Assembly (NCBI GenBank): GCA_037783415.1 | Contig: JAZGTN010000087.1 | Span: 2,976,001 to 3,040,000, forward strand | Direction of reading: 5' to 3' | DNA from: Leptasterias polaris | Taxonomy: Eukaryota > Echinodermata > Asteroidea > Forcipulatida > Asteriidae | DNA: 64,000 bases | Part shown: positions 12,501-22,100 of the stretch, piece after piece | Layout of the letters: each line of letters opens with the position of its first letter | Numbering within the stretch: position 1 is the stretch's first letter | Translations under genes and position numbers: made by a program | Notes under the pieces: generated by a model | Databases searched by the model: none | What the model saw: the letters and a program-made list of their open reading frames with translations, nothing else | What the model was told of the DNA's origin: nothing

Positions 12501-13851
12501 CTAAAAGAATGGTTTTTCTGACAGGATTGGTTATTTTTGTCTTGATTCACAGGTGTTATAGCAAGACATCCATCCTATGTACCTTACATTAGGAAGTATC
12601 TGACTGCAGATGCTGTACATTCTTACTTCAAGCATCTCATAGACCCAGAAACTGTGGACCCTGTCACTAGGTAAACACAAAGTCTTGTTTTTCAAATGAG
12701 TGTATTGTGTTGATATTTAAAAAGTTTCATTAGTTGAACTAGGTGGAATTCCTTGTGTGCTAATGTCCTGTCTTAAACTCTTGTATATATTTGGTTCTAA
12801 TTCCATTGACCTTGTGCATAATGAATAGATTCAAACAAAGTGCAGTACCTTACCTCATTGATTTAATCAATTCTATCTAATCCTTTCAAATTGTAAGGTT
12901 GTCTTATGTAAAGTCAAGTAAAGGCGCCGTAGTTTGTTCTTCTTATGGAAGGGGGAGTGAGTTCTGCAGGCAGGACAGGGTAATCTGTATTTTTGCAACT
13001 TTTAGGATTATTATTTTACGACTTGTCTTTACATCCAGAATGGCTTTTTCATTGGTTCATGAGCTTTTTAAATATCACCTTTTTATTCCCCATCATGAAT
13101 TGTCTAACCCTTTGATTGTCCTTACTGACCATTATTTCCCTTTTTGTCAAGAGCATTGTCTATTGTGCTATTTTAAATATGTTTTCTTTCTATTGAATTT
13201 ATGTAAATTAAGTCGCAATTCAATCTTCTGATTGTGATGTCTTATTTATTTTGAATCAATAAACCGTTTATCTATCTATCTGTTTTCTTGAATTTGTGAT
13301 CTTTATAAATCTTATTCATTGTATTATTTATCTATTTATTTTGTATGTTCTTTCTTTCTTACCTTATTTAATTGTACATCTATTTGGAAAAGTTTAACTG
13401 TTTTGTTGTGACTCAGAAAGTAATTTGTTGATATAACCTGTTACGATGGCTGACTAAGCAACAATGATGTTGGGTTTTTAAAGACAAATTAGAGAATTTT
13501 TTTCTAAACTATTTACTTTTTTCCCCATACAGATATGAGCTCCCAGGAATTGATGGTTTCAGTTTTCTGTTGAGAAATTCCCTTGGAGGTGGTGGAGTGG
13601 CATCATTGTATAGTGATCCACAGGTAAACCACAAAAACTTACTTACAAATATTTTTTTAAAAACATTTTGTAAAATATTCTGGAGTTACTAGGTTATTTT
13701 TTAGTTGTAGTCCTGCCAACTTTTATATAATAATTTGTTATTGATTGTTTGTGTATTATTTATTACTCTACAGGGAAAGGGCTATGGACAGATGTTACTG
13801 GACTTCCAAATCACCAATGTTCCAGATTTTTTAGTTTCCATGGCCAAGTAG
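517..13851 (+). CDS. AtuA/DUF1446-family protein, 16 exons, complete, probably mitochondrial
   Basis: Coding exons: 517-727, 2547-2647, 6029-6229, 6625-6713, 6889-6988, 7607-7728, 8162-8358, 8743-8807, 9290-9396, 9698-9900, 10470-10509, 10691-10742, 11901-12090, 12553-12670, 13533-13623, 13774-13851. All introns are GT-AG and every phase joins, giving about 654 residues with no stop. The protein matches the AtuA (acyclic terpene utilisation, DUF1446) family: [57 protein letters not shown] and [14 protein letters not shown]. The last ~110 residues ([16 protein letters not shown] onward) are the small C-terminal AtuA-associated domain. The first ~50 residues are rich in R, K, S, F and poor in acids, like a mitochondrial presequence. 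The ATG at 517 (A at -3, G at +4) is preferred over 505. Bacterial AtuA genes belong to acyclic terpene catabolism; the animal function is unknown to me. Confidence 0.9.
728..2546 (+). other. Intron 1 of the AtuA-like gene, no other gene seen
   Basis: A/T-rich intron with a T17-18 run near 1365-1382. Apart from the small palindrome at 2045-2120 and a G12 tract at 2381-2392 no structured feature is evident. Short open frames here lack recognisable motifs. Confidence 0.6.
2045..2120. repeat. Perfect 25-bp inverted repeat flanked by a 12-bp direct repeat
   Basis: Arms at 2055-2079 and 2085-2109 are exact reverse complements around a 5-nt loop (AGCGG). The sequence AGGGTATCCGTA occurs on both sides (2045-2056 and 2109-2120), overlapping the arm ends. 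This fits a tiny foldback insertion with target duplication or a template-switch event. It lies in intron 1 of the AtuA-like gene. Confidence 0.75.
3726..3950 (-). repeat. tRNA-derived SINE (family A)
   Basis: Read on the minus strand, a tRNA-like head begins GGGCTAGATAGCTCAGTTGG (A box) and has GGTTCAAATCCC (B box), followed by TCTAGTCAATTTTTCC and a TTGTTCAACCCAAAATCA tail. The position before the would-be anticodon is C rather than U, so it is not a functional tRNA. Other copies are at 10190-10275, 13925-14190, 48746-49000, 49195-49345, and in the composites at 56670 and 57573. Confidence 0.75.
4231..5440 (+). repeat. Telomere-like TTAGGG/TTGGGG/TGGTGT minisatellite with interspersed ~85-bp block
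   Basis: The plus strand carries long runs of GGGTTA variants (4240-5160), then nearly pure GGGGTT mixed with GGTGTT (5157-5400). A block reading GTGTAATTTTTATCAAAAAT, CCTACTTGTTATTAAGATGG, AAGCATCCTGCAAAATTG, TTTTGTCTGAAG recurs about seven times between the G-rich runs (from about 4310, 4375, 4535, 4665, 4780, 4905 and 5010) and partly at 5400-5440. It lies in intron 2 of the AtuA-like gene. The G-rich strand is the transcribed-sense strand and could form G-quadruplexes. Long open frames through it (NPNTNPNT on minus, VGVGVG on plus) are repeat artefacts. Confidence 0.9.
5525..5978. mobile_element. Foldback MITE, copy 1 of a three-copy family
   Basis: The left end (CTCCGAGGTCAAATTGAGTT, then a segment with CACTCATTTTCT, GTGGGAGAAAAATTACAAG and CTAATCTCACATC) is the reverse complement of the right end (GGTTAGAGACTC, AGAAAATGAGTGCATCACAA, CTGAATTTGACCTTGGAGCA). 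The arms are roughly 100-120 bp and diverged. The same termini appear at 7868-8007 (right half only) and 34581-35128 (full). There is no coding capacity, so it is a non-autonomous DNA element. Confidence 0.75.
6362..6560 (+). repeat. SINE family B fragment lacking its tRNA head
   Basis: The body motifs of the tRNA-Leu-derived SINE are recognisable: TGTCCTTGAGCAAGATACCT, TTGCTTTGTCCTTCAGCTGG, TAGTGCACGTAAAAGAACCC. It lacks the head seen in the complete copy at 26582. Lies in intron 3 of the AtuA-like gene. Confidence 0.65.
7272..7370 (-). repeat. tRNA-like SINE fragment (family C)
   Basis: The minus strand reads TTGGTGGTCTAGTGGTAAGA (A-box-like) and AATGGGTTCAAAGCCCCC (B-box-like), as in a tRNA with a short variable arm. 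A related head is at 59240-59330 (minus), and a more divergent plus-strand one at 49607-49730. Lies in intron 5 of the AtuA-like gene. Confidence 0.6.
7868..8007. mobile_element. Right half of the foldback MITE (copy 2)
   Basis: Shares CAAAGGGTATCAAACACAGT, GGACTCTATCTATTGGAAAA, CACAAAACTGAATTGGACCT and GAAGCCCCTCTTTA with the right arms at 5978 and 35128. No left arm is seen, so it is truncated. Lies in intron 6 of the AtuA-like gene. Confidence 0.65.
8440..8640 (+). repeat. tRNA-Leu-derived SINE (family B)
   Basis: The head reads CATGGCCAAACGGTTTAGAG, ACTCAAGCTCTGG and GGGTTTGAGTCCCGGTCAT, followed by the body motifs CCTCGAGTAAGATATTTTAC and TAGTGCACG. It is a degenerate copy of the full element at 26582. 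Lies in intron 7 of the AtuA-like gene. Confidence 0.75.
10190..10275 (+). repeat. SINE family A fragment
   Basis: GGTTCAAGTCCCGCTCTAGT, CAATTTTTCTTCGTTCAACC and TTTACCCAGTCAGTTTTCCT match the B box and tail of family A. The A-box region is degraded. Lies in intron 10 of the AtuA-like gene. Confidence 0.6.
10880..11095 (-). repeat. tRNA-Leu-derived SINE (family B), minus strand
   Basis: On the minus strand: CTGTCATGGCCGAGCGGTTA, AGAGCGCCAGACTCAAACTC, then GGTGTTTCTTATCAGCAGAG, TGGGTTCGAGTGTGTCGGTC, then the usual TCTTGAGCAAGACACTTTAC body. Lies in intron 12 of the AtuA-like gene. Confidence 0.75.
12890..13290 (+). repeat. Possible LINE 3' end relic
   Basis: The stretch ends with TTGAATCAATAAACCGTTTA followed by (TCTA)n (about 13251-13282), which resembles the 3' UTR and short tail of CR1/L2-type LINEs. 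No reverse transcriptase sequence remains. It lies in intron 14 of the AtuA-like gene. Weak call from tail form only. Confidence 0.3.
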
Positions 13852-13924
13852 TCATCATCAAAACCAACTCCCCCCCCCCCCCCCCATTATTGAAGGGTTA
13901 TATTTTATGACTCAGGATTTAATT

Positions 13925-14190
13925 TTTTGATTTTGGGTTGAACAAGGAAAAATTGACTAGAGCGGGATTTGAACCAACGACCTCCGGATTGACGTGCCGG
14001 CGCTCTACCAACTGAGCTATCTAGCCCTATGATGGCGGTCTCCCTATTTTGTCAATATCCTTGTTCGGTGGGTGCCAGTCAGAAGCCATTCAACCGTAAA
14101 CTGCCGTGTAGCCAAGGATCACACCCAAGTATACAATACAACCTGGGAAGCGGCAGCCAGGGGATCACCATAAGGGGATGCGACTTTTTA
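13925..14190 (-). repeat. tRNA-derived SINE (family A), just 3' of the AtuA-like gene
   Basis: Nearly identical to the copy at 3726-3950: TTTTGGGTTGAACAAGGAAA, GACCTCCGGATTGACGTGCC, CAACTGAGCTATCTAGCCC and CGGTGGGTGCCAGTCAGAAG. It begins about 70 bp after the AtuA-like stop codon and probably lies in its 3' UTR. It is preceded by a C16 tract (13870-13885). Confidence 0.75.
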
Positions 14191-14750
14191 TATCAGATAT
14201 CAAATATTTGATTTAATTTTTTATAAACAATTATTACAAAGTAATAACTCATCATGAAATGAAACTTAAAAGTATGTAAGAATGAAGGAAAAACTGTTAT
14301 TTATTTGGTAACAAATTTTAATTTCTGTCCTTGGGCTGTTTAGCCAAGGATCAAATTGCACACGACCAGCTGTGTATAACTAACTAATAGATTTCACGTT
14401 GTGAACTGTATGTATTGATTGCTCTATTAGTGCCCATGTAACGCTTGTGCACCAACATGCATTTGGCTTATAATGCACTATAATAGCCATTTAATTCCAG
14501 TTAAACATGGTCCTTTGACCACCTTTTAACCAATTTGACTGCTTAAACTGTCCATTGGTCGGTGCCCCCCCACCCCCTGCCTATTGTTTTTTGTTTTTTT
14601 GTTCTGTGTTTCTCAGGAATTCTGTACAGGATTTTGGGGTGGGGTACTTTCTGTACAAGAGGAAAAGAGCATGTTAAAGTAAGGGACAATTGTGGGGGAC
14701 GCCCTCTTCCACTTACTTGTGCATGTCATAAAACTGTTGGGAGATATTAT

Positions 14751-14915
14751 AGAAATATTGACTGCTATGAGGGGCACAGTTAAAATTATAGGCCCAAGGT
14801 GATGTCAAAACCATGACTATGCCTGAAGCGAAGCTGAGGGCATAGTCATGGTTTTGACATCACCGAGGGCCTACAATTTTAACTGTGCCCCGAATATTAA
14901 GCAGTCAATATTTCT
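14751..14915. mobile_element. Long foldback palindrome (~70-bp arms)
   Basis: The left arm 14751-14823 and right arm 14839-14915 are near-perfect reverse complements: AGAAATATTGACTG, GGGGCACAGTTAAAATT and GGTGATGTCAAAACCATGAC recur inverted. The loop is about 15 nt. Further related bases (GTGCCCCGGGCACAGTTAAT) continue to about 15110, so the complete element may span roughly 14740-15120. Confidence 0.75.
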
Positions 14916-14959
14916 TTTATATACCGAAGAAAGGACATCAGTTCGCGCCGTGACACAAA

Positions 14960-14995
14960 CGTATACAACGCGTACTTCTGTACGCGTTGTATACG
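14960..14995. repeat. Perfect 16-bp hairpin
   Basis: CGTATACAACGCGTAC, loop TTCT, then GTACGCGTTGTATACG. The arms are exact complements in a CpG-rich context, beside the foldback at 14751-14915. Confidence 0.8.
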
Positions 14996-15379
14996 CGAAG
15001 TACACAAGCGACCTATGAAATACAGCAGTGTGTTGCGACTGGCGGGCACAGTCGATTGCTGTGCCCCGGGCACAGTTAATTATGACGTCATCTTGATAGA
15101 AAAAGGGGGCCCAGCTATTTCAATGACTCCACTTTTAACCAATCAGATTAGAGGATTCTATATATGAGGTATATAATTATGAATGGAGAATAAACAAACT
15201 GTACATAATTGTATTCTGGCATCCACTGCGAGGGCATTTTGTAACTCATGGTGTGGTGTAGTCTGCATTATTTAAAAGGATTGGATGAAAATGCCAATGT
15301 GAAATGTCCGGTGTATGATGGAGGCCATGTAAAGCTTCAATATATGAATACCAAATAAAAAAAGGATCTACTTTGGTGT

Positions 15380-16003
15380 TATATAACATTATTTATTACT
15401 TTGACAATCAGGGTATATTTACTATCTGCATATTTTCCCGCGACTGACGACCACTGTTGACTATTAATATTTCATAACAAAATGTTTTACATGTATTTTA
15501 ATTGATATATGTTGAAATAAAAAGCTATAATAAATCAATACTAAGTTTTTTGTTTTTTGGGGGTTTTTTTTCAGTACAAATGACCAGAATCATAAAGAAA
15601 GCTAATTTGATCTGCAGTTAGCTTTTCGGTTTAATCTTTAGCTGATAAATTCTGGAGGCTGGTGGTCATTTCTGTCTTTGTGTGACATTTATTTTATTAT
15701 GGGTTCTAAATCTTTTCAAGACATTTATGTATCGTGGGAGTGGTAACCTTCAAGTGAAGTGGACAGCTTATGTCTACCGCTTTAGAATGGCAATTACAGA
15801 ATCACTTCTTATGATGGACAAAGACCAACTATGCGGAAATGATAGAGGGATTATCGCTTGTTTGATGTTGAAAACGAGTTTGAGTTTCCACACCTATGTA
15901 GTCTATAAGTTATTACCGTACTATTACCGTGTCATTTACACTGGTTCAAACAGTGAGCAGACGATCAAACATTCGCGTTGCATGAAATCAAGAAGTTTTA
16001 ACA
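15380..16003. other. Intergenic sequence without a recognised gene
   Basis: Contains candidate poly(A) signals near 15353 and 15518 (AATAAA), which could serve the AtuA-like gene. An open frame from 15682 has no recognisable domain until it overlaps the Reeler fragment. Confidence 0.45.
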
Positions 16004-16600
16004 ATGTATTTTGGCGCTCTTCTTGCTGCATTCTGGATTTTGGCCTTCTGCGCCGGCCTAGGGGAAGCCTTCCCGAGTGGGGCATCTCTCCTAAAGCTTG
16101 TGTGCAGATGGTTCCAGGACACGTTTCTGGGCGAAGGAACTCCAGTAATTCCACAAGAAAATGCAAGTCCGTATAGTATTGCAGCAGACGGGTCTGGGTA
16201 CAACCCAGGCGGAATGGTGCGAGGTAAGATATAATTTGTTTGTTTTTATGACAGAAATATAAACTAGTTCATACGGCCTCATTGTCATTGTCAATATAAC
16301 ATTTTAAAAAGTTGTCGAGTTTGCTCTCTAAAATAATTCGTGCATCTATGAAAACACAGTGACGATCAAACGCTGACCCCACGACCACCACATTTCAGGG
16401 GTTTCTTCTGCAAGCCCGTGCCATCGGAAGCCCCGATCCCGTAGGGACCTTTCTGTCCGACTCGGACGCGTGGCACGCAAATCAATCACTTGCAACGCTA
16501 CCGGTGACAGCATCACACACACGGCAGCGACGGAGAAGCAAAGCGGGATGTCGTTCATGTGGCAAGCCCCCACGACAGGTGTTGGCGACATCAAGTTCAG
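16004..16600 (+). pseudogene. Reeler-domain protein fragment, at least three frame breaks
   Basis: Two exon-like pieces, 16004-16223 (GTAAGA donor) and 16360-16600. The first begins with a signal peptide (YFGALLAAFWILAFCAGLGE), then PSGAS. It needs a frame change for ACVQMVPGHVSG and another back for NASPYSIAADGSGYNPGGMV. The second needs a change between VTI and TTTTFQGFLLQARAIGSPDP-VGTFLSDSDA, and a further one before ARKSITCNATGDSITHTAAT and SFMWQAPTTGVGDIKF. Together these follow the order of a Reeler domain (PF02014) as in secreted reelin-like or FRRS1-type proteins. No downstream DOMON or cytochrome b561 exon was seen. Several breaks in one domain indicate a pseudogene more readily than sequencing error, since the 16-exon gene next door has none. 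Confidence 0.7.
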
Positions 16601-17840
16601 TTACATTAGTCTATTCTTTGAATTGTTTTTGTATGACATACACTATTTTGATAAGAGGGACATGTTTAAAGACCACAGAATCCATGCTCAGCCCTCCCTG
16701 AAATGCCGGGGGGGGGGGGGGGGGGGGGACATAACAAAAGTAGGACTGACGAAACGAAAGGTTGAAGGAAATTATTATCATAATGCTTACTAGTTAAAGT
16801 AGCACCTTTGTGCATAGTTAATTTGTTAAATCTTTACCTGACATTCAATTCAATTTCAATTTCAATTCAATTCAATTTATTATAAACGTCACGTTAAAAA
16901 ACATGAAAATTGTTTTCCAGTGTGCATCTAACAATAAAAACACAAATGGAGATAATTTTAAAAATAGAAAGCAAGAACTACAAAAAGATAAACGGGACAA
17001 AAAAAACAGAGACAAAAATATTAACAACCATCCTAAAAATACAAGGGTGACAAATAAAAACCACCGAAGTAAAGGAACAATAAAAACACAGGAGACCTAA
17101 ATTGTCAGTGATGCCAGCAAACCAGGAAAAACAGAAAAGGAACAAGCGGGGGATTATCTTTTGAATTTAGAGTTGAATAGGTGGCAAGCATTTGGTAGGA
17201 ATGACATTCTGAAGCGCTTAGTGCGGGTTCGTGGAGGACGAATTCTTCCTGATTTGCTGACAACCACTGAAGAATTTAGTGGATGGGTAGGATCTTGCAT
17301 AATGACATGAATCTTAGAGGTATTAGACATTAGGCCTATCCTTATAAAATCATTAGGCCTATCCTTATAAAATCTTACATTGAAACAGACCCTTTATGTT
17401 TTTTGTTTTTTTTTACAGAATATCTGTTACCGTTGTTTGTGAAAGTTTATGTCAAATGTTTTGTTTTACCGATAGTTTCTGTAAAATAAGCATAGTTAAA
17501 TAAATGTGTGTCAGTTACAGCCACTGAAATAAAACATTCGTAAGCTGTGTCTTTATCCAACTTTCAAGTCTATTCAGAAATCGTGGAAGAACGAGCGATA
17601 TAAATCATTCTAACTACAGTACTTTGAGAAAAAAGTTTAAAGATGTTTACTTGAGTTTTGTTACAAGAGTTTTACAACTTATGTTCACTGAGGGTGCTAT
17701 TTATGTTGGCCAGTCGGAGAGGGGGCGGGGACAAATCAAAGCACAATGAGCTGCAGCAACAATGTTTTATTTCAGTAGAAAATGAACATAGATCCCGCTT
17801 CAGTAATCGAGTGTGATTATCCCCTCTGCTGTCCCATAAT
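16601..17840. other. Intergenic, low complexity, no gene recognised
   Basis: Holds a G21 tract (16708-16728), repeated TTCAATT motifs (about 16845-16880) and a tandem duplication of TAGGCCTATCCTTATAAAAT (17333-17372). A short open frame at 16903-17100 is A-rich and lacks motifs. Confidence 0.5.
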
Positions 17841-17844
17841 AGAT

Positions 17845-17990
17845 CGATCCATTAAGCCCCGCCTCCTTACGAGTTGACCAATTACAGCCGCGAAACCCGA
17901 TCACCATTAGTGCAAACGGCCGGCTCAAATGGTGATCAGATTTCGCGGTTGTGATTGGTCAATGAGAAATGGGCGTGGCTTAATGGATCG
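17845..17990. mobile_element. Palindromic MITE with ~63-bp arms
   Basis: Left arm 17845-17908 (CGATCCATTAAGCCCCGCC ... CGATCACCATT) is the imperfect reverse complement of right arm 17928-17990 (AATGGTGATCAGATTTCGCG ... GGGCGTGGCTTAATGGATCG). A spacer of about 19 nt separates them. No coding capacity. Confidence 0.8.
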
Positions 17991-18098
17991 GTGTATTAAT
18001 TATGGCCATTTAATTTACATTAGAATTAGGCTGGTCCCCTGTCTTTTTCCTCACGGAAAGCATAGCAGGGCACCGTTGATCTAACAACAGACGAAGAC

Positions 18099-18548
18099 CT
18101 AATGAGTTTATTGGATACTATGATTTCATTGGATAAACGTTCAGTGACGTAAGCTTTCCATATCTGTGTTATGATTGGTCCGAGGTGGTCACTGTCAGCA
18201 CCTTTTGGTCGTCTGCATAAATAATAGTGATGCAGCGTGTGCATAATGTTTGTACATGCAGTATGTAGTGTTGTTTTATTACATGTATGATTTAATTGAC
18301 TGCAAATCTCAAAGTGAAATGGATGCGAGGAGTCAAATCAAAGGATTGGTCCGAGGTGATGTATTTTTGTCAGTTTGCACTTTCGGTCGTCTGCATGATG
18401 CAGCTTGTCACACTTCAAAGTTGGTGAATAACGCCAGATACCTGCCTGCCTGGCCGGATGCTGCCAGGTATCATCTCACAGAGGATGTGAAAAGCTTACG
18501 TCACTGCACGTTTATCCAATGAAACAATTATTGTATCAAATGAAATAG
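18099..18548. mobile_element. Non-autonomous DNA transposon with ~60-bp TIRs
   Basis: The left end (TTCATTGGATAAACGTTCAG, TGACGTAAGCTTTCC, 18099-18159) matches in inverted orientation the right end (GAAAAGCTTACGTCACTGCA, CGTTTATCCAATGAAACAAT, 18489-18548). Two internal direct repeats sharing GATTGGTCCGAGGTG and TTCGGTCGTCTGCAT-type sequence occur near 18174-18220 and 18340-18396. No transposase is encoded. Confidence 0.75.
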
Positions 18549-19157
18549 TCGGGCTTGAAAAGCACGTTACAGTTTGTGGTAAGCTTGTAGCATTTAAAAA
18601 TATTTATTTATATAACATGTAAATATGAAGTTATAAAGAACGATAAAATCTTTACCCGATTCCGCTCGTTCACGCGCATTATCCATTATTTAATAGGGTG
18701 GGGGGGGGGGGGGGGGGGCAGGGACAGCAAAAATCCCAAGGGGGTAGGCCGAGGCCGATGAGGGCGGTATACAAGTCGACCGTTAAATTAAAAGTTGGTG
18801 CACAAAAAGTTGGATGAATAAAGTAACGTTTACTTAGTGCAGTGTGACCATGGCCATAAAAAGCAAGTGCACTGTGACGACTTAGTACAGCAGTCGTACG
18901 GGGTGCTATTTGGTCGCGCACATGAGTAACATAGCATTGGTAACAATGGTTAACAATAGTATGAAATCTTGTTGTGAAGGAGCAGTCACTGGTAATATAC
19001 TCCCAAGTATTTAAGTTTAAAAAGTAAGTTAATGCACATCTGAGTTGGCAAAAAACAGGGCAGCGTCAAGCTAGCACCGGATTCAGCACCGGATTCAGTG
19101 TCAAGTACCGCTGTTCAGACCGACCACGCCGCCGCTGCATTGAATGCCATCTAGTTT

Positions 19158-19169
19158 CGCGCATGCGCG
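19158..19169. promoter_or_regulatory. NRF-1-like palindrome at the start of the RAG1N-transposase gene
   Basis: CGCGCATGCGCG matches the NRF-1 consensus GCGCATGCGC and lies directly before the candidate ATG at 19170. It could be part of a core promoter; this is inferred from the motif alone. Confidence 0.35.
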
Positions 19170-22100
19170 ATGGTTTTCGACACCCTCATTCGACACCCCC
19201 TGCAGCGGGAAAACCCTCGATACGATGGACGTGTCGTCTGGACGTCTTTAGCCAAGATTCTTCATAAAGCGGTAGGTTTCTTTGGGTTTTTATGAATGAA
19301 ATACAATTTCCCCAATAGTCACACAATGTTTTTTATGGAGGAAATACACATTTCTATCAAATAATTGTATTTGTATATTGGCAAACCACCTGAATTGATC
19401 AAAATCAGTGGGATTCCCCTCGCGTTTTTTTGACTTCGACGACTGTTTTGCATTGCCCGGACGGATGTCTGTGTACATGTACATTGTAATTTGTATGTGT
19501 GTTTACGGACGCATATGGATTGTACACATCGTACATCCAATGGTACTGTTTGGGGCACTAAAGGAACAGTCATGGAAAGCATAAAAAACGCTGATTTATC
19601 AGATAATGGACAGTAAACATTGCTGAAAAAATATAGATGATAGACTTAGGCCTATATTTAGATAAAACTTAGTTTCTTAATGTTTGTTTTAAAACTAAGC
19701 ATGCTCAGGAGGTAGCCAACTTCTAACAAAAAATAAACAGACAACACATTTTTAATTATAAATTAATTGGTTTCTTCATTTTAATACATTTCTTTCATTT
19801 TGAAATACACATTCTTTAAATAAAATTACTGTTCAAATCCAAGCATCTCTCCCATTTTCTTTTTTTTATACACATTTTTTCAAACCTTAATTATTTATGA
19901 AAATTTTAACAATTGCATGTACACTTTTCTGTAGACATAATGACCCTACTACAAAATAAGAATAGGTAAATAAATACAATTTTTTTATTTTATTTTGTAG
20001 AACAATCAAAGGAGTAATATGAATACCCAGCACGAAAGTAATAAATTATGCAGAGTGTGTGGCAATGCCATCAGAAAATGGAAAAACAAAAACAAACAAA
20101 AATCAAAAAATGCAGTGACTACTCTGACAAGATAAAAACAAAATATGGAATCAACGTCAAAGCTGATGAACCACATCGCCATCCGTCCCAAATCTGCCAC
20201 CTTTGTTATTCAAACCTGTTTCTGCCCAAACCTCATAACCCCCCCAATGATTGGCCTCCCCATTCTGAAAGAGGTTCTTGCACTGTGTGTGCCAAAGCAG
20301 ATGGCATTACTACCGGACGCCCTGCTGCTAAGTATGCCAGATTGGAAAAGCTAGACACAGCTGAGGAAGATGCCAAACAAGAAGTAGATGAGCATTTCAG
20401 CAAATTGGCCGAGAGGACCACACCTTTCTTTGGACAAAACTTCACAACAGAGGAGTCATCAGTGCGATGTCGGCTTTGCTGCCAAATTCTAAACAGGCCG
20501 GTGGAAACACAATGCCACCATCTTTTCTGTTTGGACTGCCTTCATCAAACATACACAAAAACCTCATCGTCCTCAGTGCTCTGTCCAACCTGTAACACCC
20601 ACATCTCCCTGAAGAACACAAACCCGGTTCGTGAGTATTTCTTACGCATTCTGGAAACTGCCAAAGTGACATGCACAACCTGCAAACGGAGCAGTTGGCT
20701 CAAGAGCACACCTTTGCATAATTGTCATGACCCTAGCACATCACAACAAGTTGATGATCACATCTTAAGGGACATAATGAATAGAAACATGACGGCATCT
20801 GGAAAATTGGGCCAACAGGTGACGTCAACATTCCTTAAGCAGCATATGGAAGGTGATGGAGGAGCAGTTGTCAGGCTATCTATCGCTTTTGCATCAGTTA
20901 TCCATCTTGCGCCTTCCAAGCTAAAAATAGAAAGCATATATACTGCATGCACTGACTTAAAAATTCCAGTCTGTTCATGCCAAGGGCGCCGATGGGTGGG
21001 GGACGGGGGGACATGTCCCCCCCACTTTTTAGACTGGGGGGGACAGCATATCAGATGTCCCCCCCACTTTTTGATTGACTGTTCATTAGAAATATGCAAC
21101 AACATATAAAAATATACACCATTTTCTGGATTTAATATTTCATTACAATTTTTGTTCAAATAAAAGTATAGCGAACAAACGGTGAAATGTTTTCTTCATT
21201 TTCATCTTTTGTTCTGATGGACCACGCGCAGAATGGTATTTTGGGTCTATTTCCGTTTCTAATACAGACAATAGACGACAAGTTTCGTCCAAGACATGAA
21301 CGCCAAAATCCCGCTTACATACCTTGTTAGCATTCAAGTTATGCGTCATTTGTGTATGCTTGTACATGTACGGTACACATCCCTCCACAAAGGATGTCTG
21401 TGCAAATGTGTTACATTTTTTTACCATCGCACAATGCACAAAATGTAGTAAAATCCATTAAAATAAATAGGAGCAGTTTGGGCCATGACAAGATTTGTTG
21501 AAGAAGCAGTATTTTGTTTTTTTCGAAGAACTTCAAGCTGACACTCGATAAACGCCGGACTCCCGGAGCATGTTTGTATTTGGTAGAATCTCGGTTTACA
21601 TAAGGGAAACCCAGGCCCAAACACCATTTCGGATGATGTTATTGTTAAAATTATCACCCCCTGTAACTCGCCTCCTGGTCAAACAAAAAATAGGGAACAA
21701 AAAGTGTAACACAGAAATTAAATGTAAAAGTAATGGTGTGGGGTGCAAATAATGTAAGATGTATTTTGTCAAGACTTGCTCGCCCGTCCCCCCTACTTTT
21801 CAGTAGCGATCGACGCCCTTGGTTCATGCTAATATATTAAACATAATGCAATCTTTTGATATTTAATTCATTTCACTTTTGTTCCTATTATTTAGGCAAT
21901 TTATGTTCAAAGAGTAACAAACCCCAGCAAACCCAGCACTGCCATTTCAACGCGAACACTTTTTCGCAGAACAAAGACAATAAAGGACCGACTCAAAGAA
22001 ATCAGTGGTAATGAGCCTACACATCAGTTAATGCATCTACTTCGTACAGCTACAAGACAGGATCTCCAGAGTCTTTTGCAGAAAATCAACCTCAAAACAT

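Noticed and set aside
13774..15400. Long 3' UTR gene or lncRNA after the AtuA-like gene
   Set aside because: The interval is mostly SINE and foldback repeats with no independent evidence of transcription.
20048..20110. ATG at 20048 as the start of the RAG1-like protein
   Set aside because: It reads out of frame with the conserved LCRVCGN just upstream; the frame changes in an A-rich tract, so the annotated start lies further 5'.
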